This document shows, piece by piece, positions 8,112-16,014 of a stretch of 64,000 nt of DNA. The translations under genes were made by a program, and so were the position numbers. Source of the DNA: Maribacter polysaccharolyticus (lineage in GTDB: Bacteria; Bacteroidota; Bacteroidia; Flavobacteriales; Flavobacteriaceae). Location: contig NZ_JARBUY010000005.1 of assembly GCF_028882255.1 (NCBI RefSeq), positions 124,001 to 188,000 of the forward strand, in the 5' to 3' direction. How positions within the stretch are numbered: position 1 is the first letter of the stretch; each line of letters begins with the position of its first letter. The notes beneath the pieces are model-generated. The model was not told the DNA's origin. It made no database searches and worked only from the letters and a program-made list of their open reading frames with translations.

Positions 8112-8987
8112 ATGAACCGAATGATTACCACTGTTGCCATTACCCTTTTAATAGCAGTTAGCCACGCACAAGACAAAAACATTAACATTGAAAAATCAGG
8201 AAAAATGGAAACAATAACAGCATTAACAAACAAAGAAAAAGCAGTGGCATTGATCACTAGTTTAGAAACCGGTGACAAATCGACCATTTCATACATCAAC
8301 CCGACCAACTACAAGCAACACAATCTTGCAGTAGCCGATGGATTGGAAGGCTTTGGCGAAGTATTGCACCACGCACCAAAAGGAGGTTTCAAAGCAAATG
8401 TAATCCGTTCATATCAAGATGGGGATTACACCTTTACACATACGGAATATGACTTTTTTGGACCAAAAATAGGCTTTGACATCTTTAAATTTGAAAATGG
8501 TCGAATTGTAGAACATTGGGATAATTTTTCCGATCTAGCTACTACAAATCCAAGTGGTAGAACACAATCAGATGGGGTTACAAAAGCTTCGGATATGGAT
8601 AAAACAGAACAAAACAAAGCTTTGGTAAAAGATTTTATCAATACCATTTTAATCAAAGGCGAGTTTGACAAAATGCACAACTATTTTGATGGTGACAAAT
8701 ACATTCAACACAATGCTATGATTGGTGACGGAGTTTCCGGATTGGGAAAAGCCTTGGAAGAATTGGCAAAACAAGGGATTACCATGGTGTTTGAAAAAAA
8801 CCATATCATTTTAGGAGAAGGTAATTTTGTTTTATCGGTAAGCGAAGGAACATTTGCGGGAAAGCCAACATCATTTTATGACCTGTTCAGGATAGAAAAT
8901 GATAAGATCGCAGAGCACTGGGATACCATCGAAACCATTTTACCAGAGGCCGAAAGAAAAAACACAAACGGAAAATTTAATTTCTAA
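8112..8987 (+). CDS. Secreted double SnoaL-like domain protein
   Basis: 291 residues: signal peptide (MITTVAITLLIAVSHA), then two copies of a SnoaL/NTF2-like domain at about 35-150 and 165-285. Each copy has the family pattern YIQHN or YKQHN early and FDIFKFENGRIVEHWDN or YDLFRIENDKIAEHWDT late. The fold binds small hydrophobic ligands, sometimes as a hydrolase or isomerase. AraC precedes it and a MoaF-like gene follows after 2 bases, so the three probably form an operon with the zinc-ribbon protein. Confidence 0.85.
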   Translation: MNRMITTVAITLLIAVSHAQDKNINIEKSGKMETITALTNKEKAVALITSLETGDKSTISYINPTNYKQHNLAVADGLEGFGEVLHHAPKGGFKANVIRSYQDGDYTFTHTEYDFFGPKIGFDIFKFENGRIVEHWDNFSDLATTNPSGRTQSDGVTKASDMDKTEQNKALVKDFINTILIKGEFDKMHNYFDGDKYIQHNAMIGDGVSGLGKALEELAKQGITMVFEKNHIILGEGNFVLSVSEGTFAGKPTSFYDLFRIENDKIAEHWDTIETILPEAERKNTNGKFNF

Positions 8988-8989
8988 AC

Positions 8990-9457
8990 ATGAATTTAAA
9001 ATCAAAAAAAATGAAACCGAAATCAATCCTATTTATCTGTATCGTAGTATTTTGCGTCGGACAAAGTTTCGCCCAAACCAATACAACAAACGAAAATGAA
9101 TTTCAATTTGGAGAGGCAGAACATTTTTTGGACGGGTATTCCCTGAATTTCCAATACCAAGATGGCAAAGCCATACATATGGGGTTTTACAATGGAAAAG
9201 CCAACTATGAATGGATTACCGGACCTGGAAAAGGAAGAGGAAATACAGACATTCCTTACCGCTCATGTAAAATCGGAGATAATCTTTATATCGTCAATTG
9301 GCATGAAACGGGATTAAAGGATTATTTGACCATTGTTTTTGATTTTGAAAAAATGATGGTACATAGTTCTATCATCGTAGGCTATGAAAATAAACCCGAA
9401 AGAAGCTTAAAAACGGTATTCTTGACCGGTGTCATAGACCATTTACAGAAGAAGTAA
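8990..9457 (+). CDS. Secreted MoaF-like domain protein
   Basis: 155 residues from 8990, or 148 from the in-frame ATG at 9011, which starts a cleaner signal peptide (MKPKSILFICIVVFCVGQSFA). The mature part resembles the MoaF C-terminal/N-terminal calycin-like domain: FQYQDGKAIHMGF, PYRSCKIGDNLYIVNWHE and LTIVFDFEKMMVHSS. Such domains are seen as stand-alone secreted proteins beside SnoaL and AraC genes; function unknown. Spaced 2 bases from the SnoaL gene and 1 base from the next gene. Confidence 0.7.
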   Translation: MNLKSKKMKPKSILFICIVVFCVGQSFAQTNTTNENEFQFGEAEHFLDGYSLNFQYQDGKAIHMGFYNGKANYEWITGPGKGRGNTDIPYRSCKIGDNLYIVNWHETGLKDYLTIVFDFEKMMVHSSIIVGYENKPERSLKTVFLTGVIDHLQKK

Positions 9458-9458
9458 G

Positions 9459-9647
9459 ATGAGCAACGTAGCAACTTGCCCAACTTGTGGCAGTACCTCA
9501 AAAATAAAGGAAACGAATGAGGAAATAACCTATGAAACCATTCAAGATGATGAATTGATAATAAAAATAGATCAGTTGAAAAAAGCATTGCGGAAATGCA
9601 AGGTAAAAGCGGCGCAATTGGAAAAGCAACTTGAAGGATCCAAATAA
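9459..9647 (+). CDS. Small zinc-finger/coiled-coil protein
   Basis: 62 residues, not recognised as a family. A single CPTC pair lies at residues 7-10, then a predicted coiled coil (LIIKIDQLKKALRKCKVKAAQ) with Cys. One CxxC is only half a zinc ribbon, so dimerisation or truncation is possible. It is one base after the MoaF-like stop, consistent with co-translation, and immediately before repeat D. Confidence 0.5.
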   Translation: MSNVATCPTCGSTSKIKETNEEITYETIQDDELIIKIDQLKKALRKCKVKAAQLEKQLEGSK

Positions 9648-9865
9648 CAATATCGGTTTACGGCAAAACCCAAACGCAACATGCACTTTAGGACCGAATC
9701 GAAAAGGCTGTTTATCTTTATATTATAACTAAATTGTACATTATGCGAGAGCGAAATGTACAATTTTCCCTTTGGAGAAAAAAAAAGCTACCTCTGAAGC
9801 AGGCGGAAACGAAAAGTTTCCTTGCCTGCCCCACGTGGCAAACCCGAAAACGTTGGCTGTAGTTA
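9648..9865. repeat. Cassette-like intergenic repeat, copy D
   Basis: Partner of 6911-7138. It has TGCACTTTAGGACCGAATCG, TTTATCTTTAT, CCCTTTGGAGAAAAAA and a terminal ACGTTGGCTGTAGTTAG touching the next gene's start. It also holds a perfect 12-bp inverted repeat AAATTGTACATT (9731-9742) / AATGTACAATTT (9755-9766) with a 12-base loop. Copies C and D bracket the AraC to zinc-finger block. Inference only: remnant recombination site. Confidence 0.6.
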
Positions 9866-9868
9866 GTG

Positions 9869-10816
9869 ATGAACGAAAAGCAAATCATAGATTGGTTACT
9901 TGAGGGTGATGTATCAATACGTTATCAGGTTTACCGTGATTTATTAGGTAAGCATAGGAACGACTTGCAGGCCAGAATTGCATTTGAAGGTTGGGGCAAA
10001 CATTTCTTGTCCCAAAGAAAACCAAATGGCCATTGGGGAGAAAGGTTCTATTACCCCAAGTGGATTTCAACCCACTATACCCTGCTCGACCTCAGAAATC
10101 TGAATCTAAGCCCTAACAACGAAATCGTAAAAGAATCAATCAAACAGGTTCTGGGTAGTTCAAAAGCCAAAGATGGAGGAATACGACTTGGCCCCTCCAC
10201 CTCACTACACAGTGATGTTTGTGTCAATGGCATGTTCTTGAACTATGCCACATATTTCAAAACCCCGGAAAAGGAGTTGTAATCAATGATTGACTGCCTT
10301 TTGGAGGAAATAATGCCTGACGGCGGATTCAATTGCCGGACCAAAAGAAACGGTGCAAGACATAGCTCCCTACACGCTACCCTATCGGTACTTGAAGGAC
10401 TCTGTGAATTTAAAAAAGCCGGATACGACTATCGGAACCATGAAATTTCAGAAGCCCAAAAAAGTGCAGAAGAATTCATTCTGCTACACAACTTGTTCCT
10501 TTCCGACCGATCGGGAGAAATCATATCCAAAGACTTTTTAAAATTAGCTTATCCAAGTAGATGGAAATACGATATTTTACGTGCATTGGACTATTTTCAA
10601 TATACCGGAAGAACATGGGATGAAAGGATGAAAAAGGCACTGGAAGTCCTATTGAAAAAAAGAAATAAGAACGGTACCTGGAATATGCAAGCAGCCCATC
10701 CCGGACAAGTACACTTGATAATGGAGAAAGCCGGCACCCCAAGCAGATGGAATACCTTACGGGCTTTACGGGTATTAAAACATTTTGAAAAAGAAAACCA
10801 CAGTACACAACGGTAA
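9869..10816 (+). pseudogene. Prenyltransferase/squalene-cyclase-like protein, interrupted by an in-frame stop
   Basis: One 315-residue reading frame is split by a TAA at 10280-10282; both halves are in the same frame. The N-terminal half has RYQVYRDLLGK and SQRKPNGHWGERFYYPKW; the second half has IMPDGGFNCRTKRNGARHSS, then KRNKNGTWNMQAAHPGQVH. These are QW-like repeats (PDGGF, NGxW) of the terpenoid cyclase/prenyltransferase alpha-alpha toroid. A homolog is expected to read a sense codon at the TAA (AAA or CAA to TAA is one change). It may be a pseudogene, or the second part may be translated from the ATG at 10286. Confidence 0.75.
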
Positions 10817-11068
10817 TCCTGTATACTGCATTGTCCACTTTTCGCGAATCGATGAATTCGACCACCTTGTACCCCCCTTTGTACAAGTAATTGCGTACCA
10901 CCTGTGGTTTTACCCGGCTTTGACACCATTGTTTCGTGATAATTTCCCTAGAATATCGACTTAATTAAAAATTTAGTAACTTAATACCTACAAAGGTCGC
11001 TATACAGCCTTTTTGCTGTTTACGGGAAGTACTATACCAAAATTGTCCAACAATCAAAACCAGGCAAT

Positions 11069-11509
11069 ATGAAACTTGTATCCAATGCAACCCTACAAAT
11101 TCAAAAACCGATCAATGAAGTTTTTGAAGGAATCGTCGATCCTGCAAAATTGACCCAGTATTTCATTTCGGAAAGTAGTGGGCGATTGGAGTCGGGAAAA
11201 GACGTTATTTGGAAATTTCCCGAATTTGATGACAAATATCCGATCAAAAACGTCAACATCGAACCCAATCGTTCAATTACCTTCGTTTGGGATCCCGATA
11301 CGGCCGTCCAAATTATATTGGAAGCCCAAACTGACAAAAGCACTATCGTAAAAGTAACGGAAACAGAGCGGGAATTCGGTGTAAAAAATCTCGAATGGGT
11401 CATAAGTAACACAGGGGGATGGGCCAATTTCCTTGCCTGTATGAAAGCCTATCTCGAGTACGGAATTCAACTTCGAAAAGGGGCTTTTGATTTTATGAAA
11501 AAAGATTGA
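11069..11509 (+). CDS. SRPBCC (AHSA1-like) domain protein
   Basis: 146 residues with the AHSA1-type layout: SNATLQIQKPINEVFEGIVD and a helix (AKLTQYFISESSGRLESGKD), then ITFVWDPDTAVQIILEA strands and a long C-terminal helix with GGWANFLACMKAYLEYG. This is a ligand- or chaperone-cochaperone-like fold; no activity can be assigned. The DUF2200 gene follows 27 bases later on the same strand, so they are probably co-transcribed. Confidence 0.85.
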   Translation: MKLVSNATLQIQKPINEVFEGIVDPAKLTQYFISESSGRLESGKDVIWKFPEFDDKYPIKNVNIEPNRSITFVWDPDTAVQIILEAQTDKSTIVKVTETEREFGVKNLEWVISNTGGWANFLACMKAYLEYGIQLRKGAFDFMKKD

Positions 11510-11536
11510 ATTATCGAACATTGAAAGGTACCCTAA

Positions 11537-11899
11537 ATGAAAACCACGCCAAAACACAATGAGCGTATCGCAAAAATGACTTTTGCCTCGGTATATCCCC
11601 ATTACGTGACAAAGGTGGAAAAGAAAGGCAGAACGGTTGCCGAACTGCATCAGGTCATAGAGTGGTTGACCGGTTACGATAAAACCACAGTGCAAGAATT
11701 CATTGATGCCAAGGCAACTTTTGAAACCTTCTTTGATAAGGCGGAACTGAATCCAAAAGCCCACTTGATCAAAGGGGTCATTTGCGGATATCGCATCGAG
11801 GAAATAGACAACGCCTTGACCCAACAGGTAAGGTTTTTGGACAAACTGGTCGATGAATTGGCTAGAGGCCGTAAAATGGAGAAAATCCTACGGGAATAA
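11537..11899 (+). CDS. DUF2200-family protein
   Basis: 120 residues that match the DUF2200 family along the whole length: RIAKMTFASVYPHYVTKVEK, GRTVAELHQVIEWLTGYD, LIKGVICGYRIEEIDN, LTQQVRFLDKLVDELARGRK. The length is the family norm. The function of DUF2200 is not known. Same strand as, and 27 bases after, the SRPBCC gene. Confidence 0.9.
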   Translation: MKTTPKHNERIAKMTFASVYPHYVTKVEKKGRTVAELHQVIEWLTGYDKTTVQEFIDAKATFETFFDKAELNPKAHLIKGVICGYRIEEIDNALTQQVRFLDKLVDELARGRKMEKILRE

Positions 11900-11943
11900 A
11901 GGAAACAACCATCCCAATGTACGACCGAATTTGCAAAAATGGC

Positions 11944-12150
11944 CTACTCCCAATCCGATTCCTCCAAAGTAAAGAGCTGACTTACTTCCACCTCGAATAT
12001 TTGGGCCAATCGCAACGCCAATACCGTTGAAGGCACATATTTACCCAATTCCATGGCGTTAATGGTCTGTCTGCTCACCTTGGCCAATGCCGCCAATTGC
12101 GCTTGCGTAATATTTTTCTTGGCCCGTTCTACCTTAATGCTATTCGTCAT
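11944..12150 (-). CDS. XRE-family helix-turn-helix regulator
   Basis: 68 residues, almost entirely a Cro/CI-type HTH: ERAKKNITQAQLAALAKVSR, then QTINAMELGKYVPSTVLALR and LAQIFEVEVSQLFTLEES. Proteins of this size are typical repressors of small membrane-protein operons. It overlaps the upstream membrane-protein gene by 11 bases, so both are likely read from one promoter near 12,640, and it may repress that promoter. Confidence 0.9.
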   Translation of the reverse strand: MTNSIKVERAKKNITQAQLAALAKVSRQTINAMELGKYVPSTVLALRLAQIFEVEVSQLFTLEESDWE

Positions 12151-12616
12151 GACCGGCTAACTTTTTAAGTTTGGAAATTTGCCAATTGAATCGAATAATG
12201 AAGAACAGCAGAATCGTGAACATGTTAAATATCATGACCCATAAAAAAGACAGGTCATATATGAACAAAAAGGAGATCAATAGAATGGCATAGTTTACAT
12301 AGACCGCCCAAACCAATGACTCCAATCGGATTTTTGAAATATATTCATCCTCGGACCTTTCTTTGGAAAAAGCAACCATTAGTGAACCAATGATAGTGAA
12401 AACACCAAGAATTTCGTTCAAGATATTGTTGCTTATTATTCCATAGAAATACTTATCCGCAAAAATCCCATCAATAAATACAGCCGGTACCTTAAAATCC
12501 AAAAATCCAGGTTCGTAATCCAAAATAAGGGTTATTAAACCAAGGATCGCGGACGGAATCAGCAGTATCCATCCGATTTTCTTGTATTTGTTGGGAAAAA
12601 GATAATTCAATTTCAT
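12140..12616 (-). CDS. Hypothetical four-helix membrane protein
   Basis: 158 residues from the ATG at 12616, with about four hydrophobic helices (WILLIPSAILGLITLIL; EILGVFTIIGSLMVAF; VYVNYAILLISFLFIYDLSF; MIFNMFTILLFFIIRF). The upstream in-frame TTG at 12622 is less likely. Pairs of an XRE regulator and a small membrane protein are common in Bacteroidota and Firmicutes, but their role is unknown. Confidence 0.7.
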   Translation of the reverse strand: MKLNYLFPNKYKKIGWILLIPSAILGLITLILDYEPGFLDFKVPAVFIDGIFADKYFYGIISNNILNEILGVFTIIGSLMVAFSKERSEDEYISKIRLESLVWAVYVNYAILLISFLFIYDLSFLWVMIFNMFTILLFFIIRFNWQISKLKKLAGHDE

Positions 12617-12638
12617 GATCAAAAATTTAATCCGCTAT

Positions 12639-12691
12639 CAAAAGTAAAAAATATTTATCATTATGACAAGTTTATTTTACTTTTTGTAAAA
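12639..12691 (-). promoter_or_regulatory. Promoter and inverted repeat of membrane protein-XRE pair
   Basis: On the minus strand, a -7 element TACTTTTG (12646 to 12639) is preceded after 20 bases by a TTG -33 (12669 to 12667), an ideal flavobacterial promoter. Just upstream lies the inverted repeat TTTTAC-TTTTT-GTAAAA (12675-12691), a candidate site for the XRE protein. The gene start is 23 bases after the -7 element. Confidence 0.55.
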
Positions 12692-12925
12692 CATAATATA
12701 CTCATAAATCGAATACTATTCATTTATAAAGCCCACAAAAGCGGCATCTTAAGGGGTTCACTTACCTATTGCAGGATTAAAAAGAACGATAAAAAGAGAA
12801 TTATACCCCAAATCGGTGGTAGTTAACGAATAATTGTTGAATTTAGGCATGTCCTAAAAAAGGACGACTATTTTTTTGAGCAAGCCATACTATTTAACCC
12901 AACAAAACGGTCCATTATCAAAACC
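12692..12925. other. Intergenic region upstream of fkp
   Basis: About 230 bases, AT-rich, with no gene. I see no clear -33/-7 pair for fkp; GAATTTAGG near 12,838 is a weak -7 candidate. Confidence 0.4.
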
Positions 12926-15784
12926 ATGAAAAAACTCTTATCCTTACCGCTTAATCTTGTAAAGTACTTTCATCAAATAGAAAACAAAGACGAGGAATCC
13001 TGGTTTTGTACATCGGATCCGGAAGGTAGCCATGTAGGTTCCGGCGGGGGAACGGCATGGTTATTAAAGGAAATGTGGAAAAACTCCAATACCCATTTTG
13101 GGGACTGGTTAAAAAAAGAGAAAAGGATCATCATGCATGCGGGCGGACAGAGTAGACGCTTACCTGCCTATGCCCCATCGGGGAAGATATTGACCCCCAT
13201 TCCTGTTTTTAGATGGGAAAGAGGTCAAAAAATAAACCAAAACCTCTTGGACCTACAAATTCCGCTTTATGAAAAAATACTTCAAAAATCCCCTAAGCAT
13301 CTGAATACCTTGATTGCCAGTGGGGACGTCTATATTCAATCCGATGAGGATAGCAAAGCACTTCCGGATGTTGACATCGTTTGTTATGGCTTATGGGCCA
13401 ATGCCGAATTGGCAAGTAACCATGGGGTTTTTGTTTGTAACAAAAATGCTTCCGAAGAATTATTGTACATGCTTCAAAAACCCTCACCCCAACTTTTGAA
13501 AGATTTATCACGGGACCAATTATTCCTTATGGATATCGGTATTTGGGTGTTAAGCGATAAGGCCGTGAACGTGCTATTAAAACACTCTGGCTATTCCTTA
13601 GACGAAAACGGACAATTGAGTACACCTGAAAACCTCGATTTTTATGATCTATATGGCGATTTCGGACTTAATATGGGTAGCGAAACCACTGGGAAGAACC
13701 CGGAAATCAATGCCTTGAAAATTGCGATCTTACCGTTACCTAAAGGTGAATTCTATCATTTTGGTACCAGTAGGGAATTGATTTCCTCAACCCTGTCCAT
13801 TCAAAATAGGATCATAGACCAAAGATCCATTTTACACAAGGATGACAAACCCCATCCATCCATGTTCGTCCAGAATGCGGATATTAAAATCAAGTTGCGG
13901 ACAGATCAGCGTAATTTATGGATCGAGAATTCGTTCATTGGTGAAAATTGGAGCTTACAATCGGAACACATTATTACGGGAATCCCCAAAAACAATTGGA
14001 CCGTGAATCTGCCCAATGGGGTGTGCTTGGATATCGTACCCATTGAAGAAGACAGCTATTGCATACGTCCGTACGGTTTTCACGATGCTTTTAGAGGTCC
14101 GGTAAATGACGACACCACGAATTGGCAAGGAGATAGTTTCAATCAATGGCTCTCCCAACGCCATCTATCGTTCAAGGATTTGGATTTCCCTGAAAACACG
14201 GATTTGCAGGCCGCCCCTATTTTCCCGGTCTTAACGTTGACCGATTCGTTCGAAGCCTTATTGTCTTGGATGATAGATCCTACGGAAGACAAAACCCTAT
14301 CATCGCTTTGGCTTTCGAGTGAACGCTTATCGGCCAATGACATTTCAAAAAAAGCGTCTTTAAGTCGCTTATACGATCAGCGGGAATTGTTCAGAAGTAA
14401 GAATATCGTACAACTTCATCAGAATTACGCAAAAAGCGTTTTCTATCAGTCCGATTTGAATTATATCGCCGAACATGTCGCCCAGCATAACATCGATTTA
14501 AAGCCCCATCTTTCATTTGACAATTCCTTCCTGCAAATGCAAGAGTACATGTTCCAGGCTAAAATCAAAAAATATTTAAACCAGGACAATACCCTTGAAG
14601 AACAAAAAGCCTTCAATTTATTAAGTGATATTATTGTGGATAGCCTTGGCTATGAGCAACCCGAACCCCAACTGAACGTTTTTCAAGATCAAATCGTTTG
14701 GGGAAGAAGTCCGGTTAGGATTGATCTTGCAGGAGGTTGGACCGACACCCCGCCTTATAGCATTGCCTACGGAGGAGCAGTCGTAAATATGGCCATAAAT
14801 TTAAATGGGCAGCCTCCCCTTCAAGTATACATTAAACCCTCAAAAGAATATAAAGTCATTCTACGCTCCATTGATATCGGCGTACGTGAAGATGTTACCA
14901 CCTACCAAGAAATATCTCAATTCAAACAAGTAGGTTCCGCTTTCTCGATTCCCAAAGCAGCCCTGTATATATCGGGGTTCAACGAAAAAAGTCCCTATAA
15001 AAGTCTCGAAGAGCATTTAAAAGCTTTCGGCTCCGGCATTGAAATAACCATGCTGGCGGCAATACCCAAAGGCTCCGGTCTTGGCACCAGCTCTATTTTA
15101 TCGGCGACCGTACTCGGGGCCTTATCAAATTTCTGTGGATTGAACTGGGACCAAAACGACCTCAACCAAAGAACATTGGTCCTTGAACAGTTATTGACGA
15201 CCGGTGGGGGTTGGCAGGATCAATTCGGGGGTATCTTACCCGGTATTAAATTGATCGAAACGCAAAAAGGGGGCAACCAGACGCCGAATATAAGTTGGGC
15301 CCCGGAGTTTATCTTTTCGAAACCCGAGAACAAAGCCTGTATGTTGCTTTACTATACGGGAATAACCCGTACGGCCAAGAACATACTTTCTGAAATTGTA
15401 ACGGGCATGTTCTTGAACGAATCCAAAAACACAAAGATCCTTAAGGACATCAAGCAGCATGCCTTTGAAACCTTCAAGGTATTGCAAAGCGGTAATTTTA
15501 ATGATTTCAGCGATTGTGTCAATCTTACCTGGGAGCAGAAAAAGAAATTGGACCAAGGTATCAATCCTCCCGGAGTTGAAAAAATCATCGCTATGATCAA
15601 GGATCATGCGGCAGCCTATAAGCTTCCCGGTGCCGGTGGAGGTGGTTACCTCTTCATTATCGCCAAAGACCCTCAGGCCGCCGGAATCATAAGAAAAACA
15701 TTACATAACAACCCTATTAACAACCGTGCGCGTTTTGTTGATATCGATTTATCCCCTACCGGTTTTCAAGTTACCCGATCGTGA
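12926..15784 (+). CDS. fkp: Bifunctional L-fucokinase / L-fucose-1-phosphate guanylyltransferase
   Basis: 952 residues, close to the length of the Bacteroides fragilis enzyme Fkp. The N-terminal guanylyltransferase half has the nucleotidyltransferase loop HAGGQSRRLP (71-80) and AYAPSGKILTPIP. The C-terminal GHMP kinase half starts GRSPVRIDLAGGWTDTPPYS (about 592) and has the phosphate loop PKGSGLGTSSI (about 713) and the late GAGGGGYLF motif. It converts fucose to fucose-1-P and GDP-fucose in the cytoplasm for surface glycan and glycoprotein fucosylation. It stands alone; convergent with the next gene. Confidence 0.95.
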   Translation: MKKLLSLPLNLVKYFHQIENKDEESWFCTSDPEGSHVGSGGGTAWLLKEMWKNSNTHFGDWLKKEKRIIMHAGGQSRRLPAYAPSGKILTPIPVFRWERGQKINQNLLDLQIPLYEKILQKSPKHLNTLIASGDVYIQSDEDSKALPDVDIVCYGLWANAELASNHGVFVCNKNASEELLYMLQKPSPQLLKDLSRDQLFLMDIGIWVLSDKAVNVLLKHSGYSLDENGQLSTPENLDFYDLYGDFGLNMGSETTGKNPEINALKIAILPLPKGEFYHFGTSRELISSTLSIQNRIIDQRSILHKDDKPHPSMFVQNADIKIKLRTDQRNLWIENSFIGENWSLQSEHIITGIPKNNWTVNLPNGVCLDIVPIEEDSYCIRPYGFHDAFRGPVNDDTTNWQGDSFNQWLSQRHLSFKDLDFPENTDLQAAPIFPVLTLTDSFEALLSWMIDPTEDKTLSSLWLSSERLSANDISKKASLSRLYDQRELFRSKNIVQLHQNYAKSVFYQSDLNYIAEHVAQHNIDLKPHLSFDNSFLQMQEYMFQAKIKKYLNQDNTLEEQKAFNLLSDIIVDSLGYEQPEPQLNVFQDQIVWGRSPVRIDLAGGWTDTPPYSIAYGGAVVNMAINLNGQPPLQVYIKPSKEYKVILRSIDIGVREDVTTYQEISQFKQVGSAFSIPKAALYISGFNEKSPYKSLEEHLKAFGSGIEITMLAAIPKGSGLGTSSILSATVLGALSNFCGLNWDQNDLNQRTLVLEQLLTTGGGWQDQFGGILPGIKLIETQKGGNQTPNISWAPEFIFSKPENKACMLLYYTGITRTAKNILSEIVTGMFLNESKNTKILKDIKQHAFETFKVLQSGNFNDFSDCVNLTWEQKKKLDQGINPPGVEKIIAMIKDHAAAYKLPGAGGGGYLFIIAKDPQAAGIIRKTLHNNPINNRARFVDIDLSPTGFQVTRS

Positions 15785-15886
15785 TAAGGATCAACCAAGG
15801 GAAGTTACGAGTGCTTCGGACATATATAACATCAACCTGAAAGTGACTTTTTGGGACGTGGTGTACATTTCAACTACCGTAGGCAA

Positions 15887-15932
15887 TGCCCCTATAACCA
15901 GGAAATCCGGACAGGGATTTAGGATAGGGGCA
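15887..15932. other. Nested hairpin between fkp and the convergent hydrolase
   Basis: Outer stem TGCCCCTAT (15887-15895) / ATAGGGGCA (15924-15932), with an inner stem AAATCC (15903-15908) / GGATTT (15915-15920). No T-run follows on either strand, so it may be a bidirectional stop or RNA 3' end structure rather than a classical terminator. Confidence 0.45.
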
Positions 15933-16014
15933 TGATCTAGGTCTAAAATTTCAAAAGCATTGGGGCAACCGATTGTTGTGGCTATCCGCAATGGCCGCCA
16001 ACCCCAATTCCCAA

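Noticed and set aside
1-12600. Active integron or transposon in the accessory zone
   Set aside because: No integrase or transposase is visible, so only boundary-like repeats can be reported.
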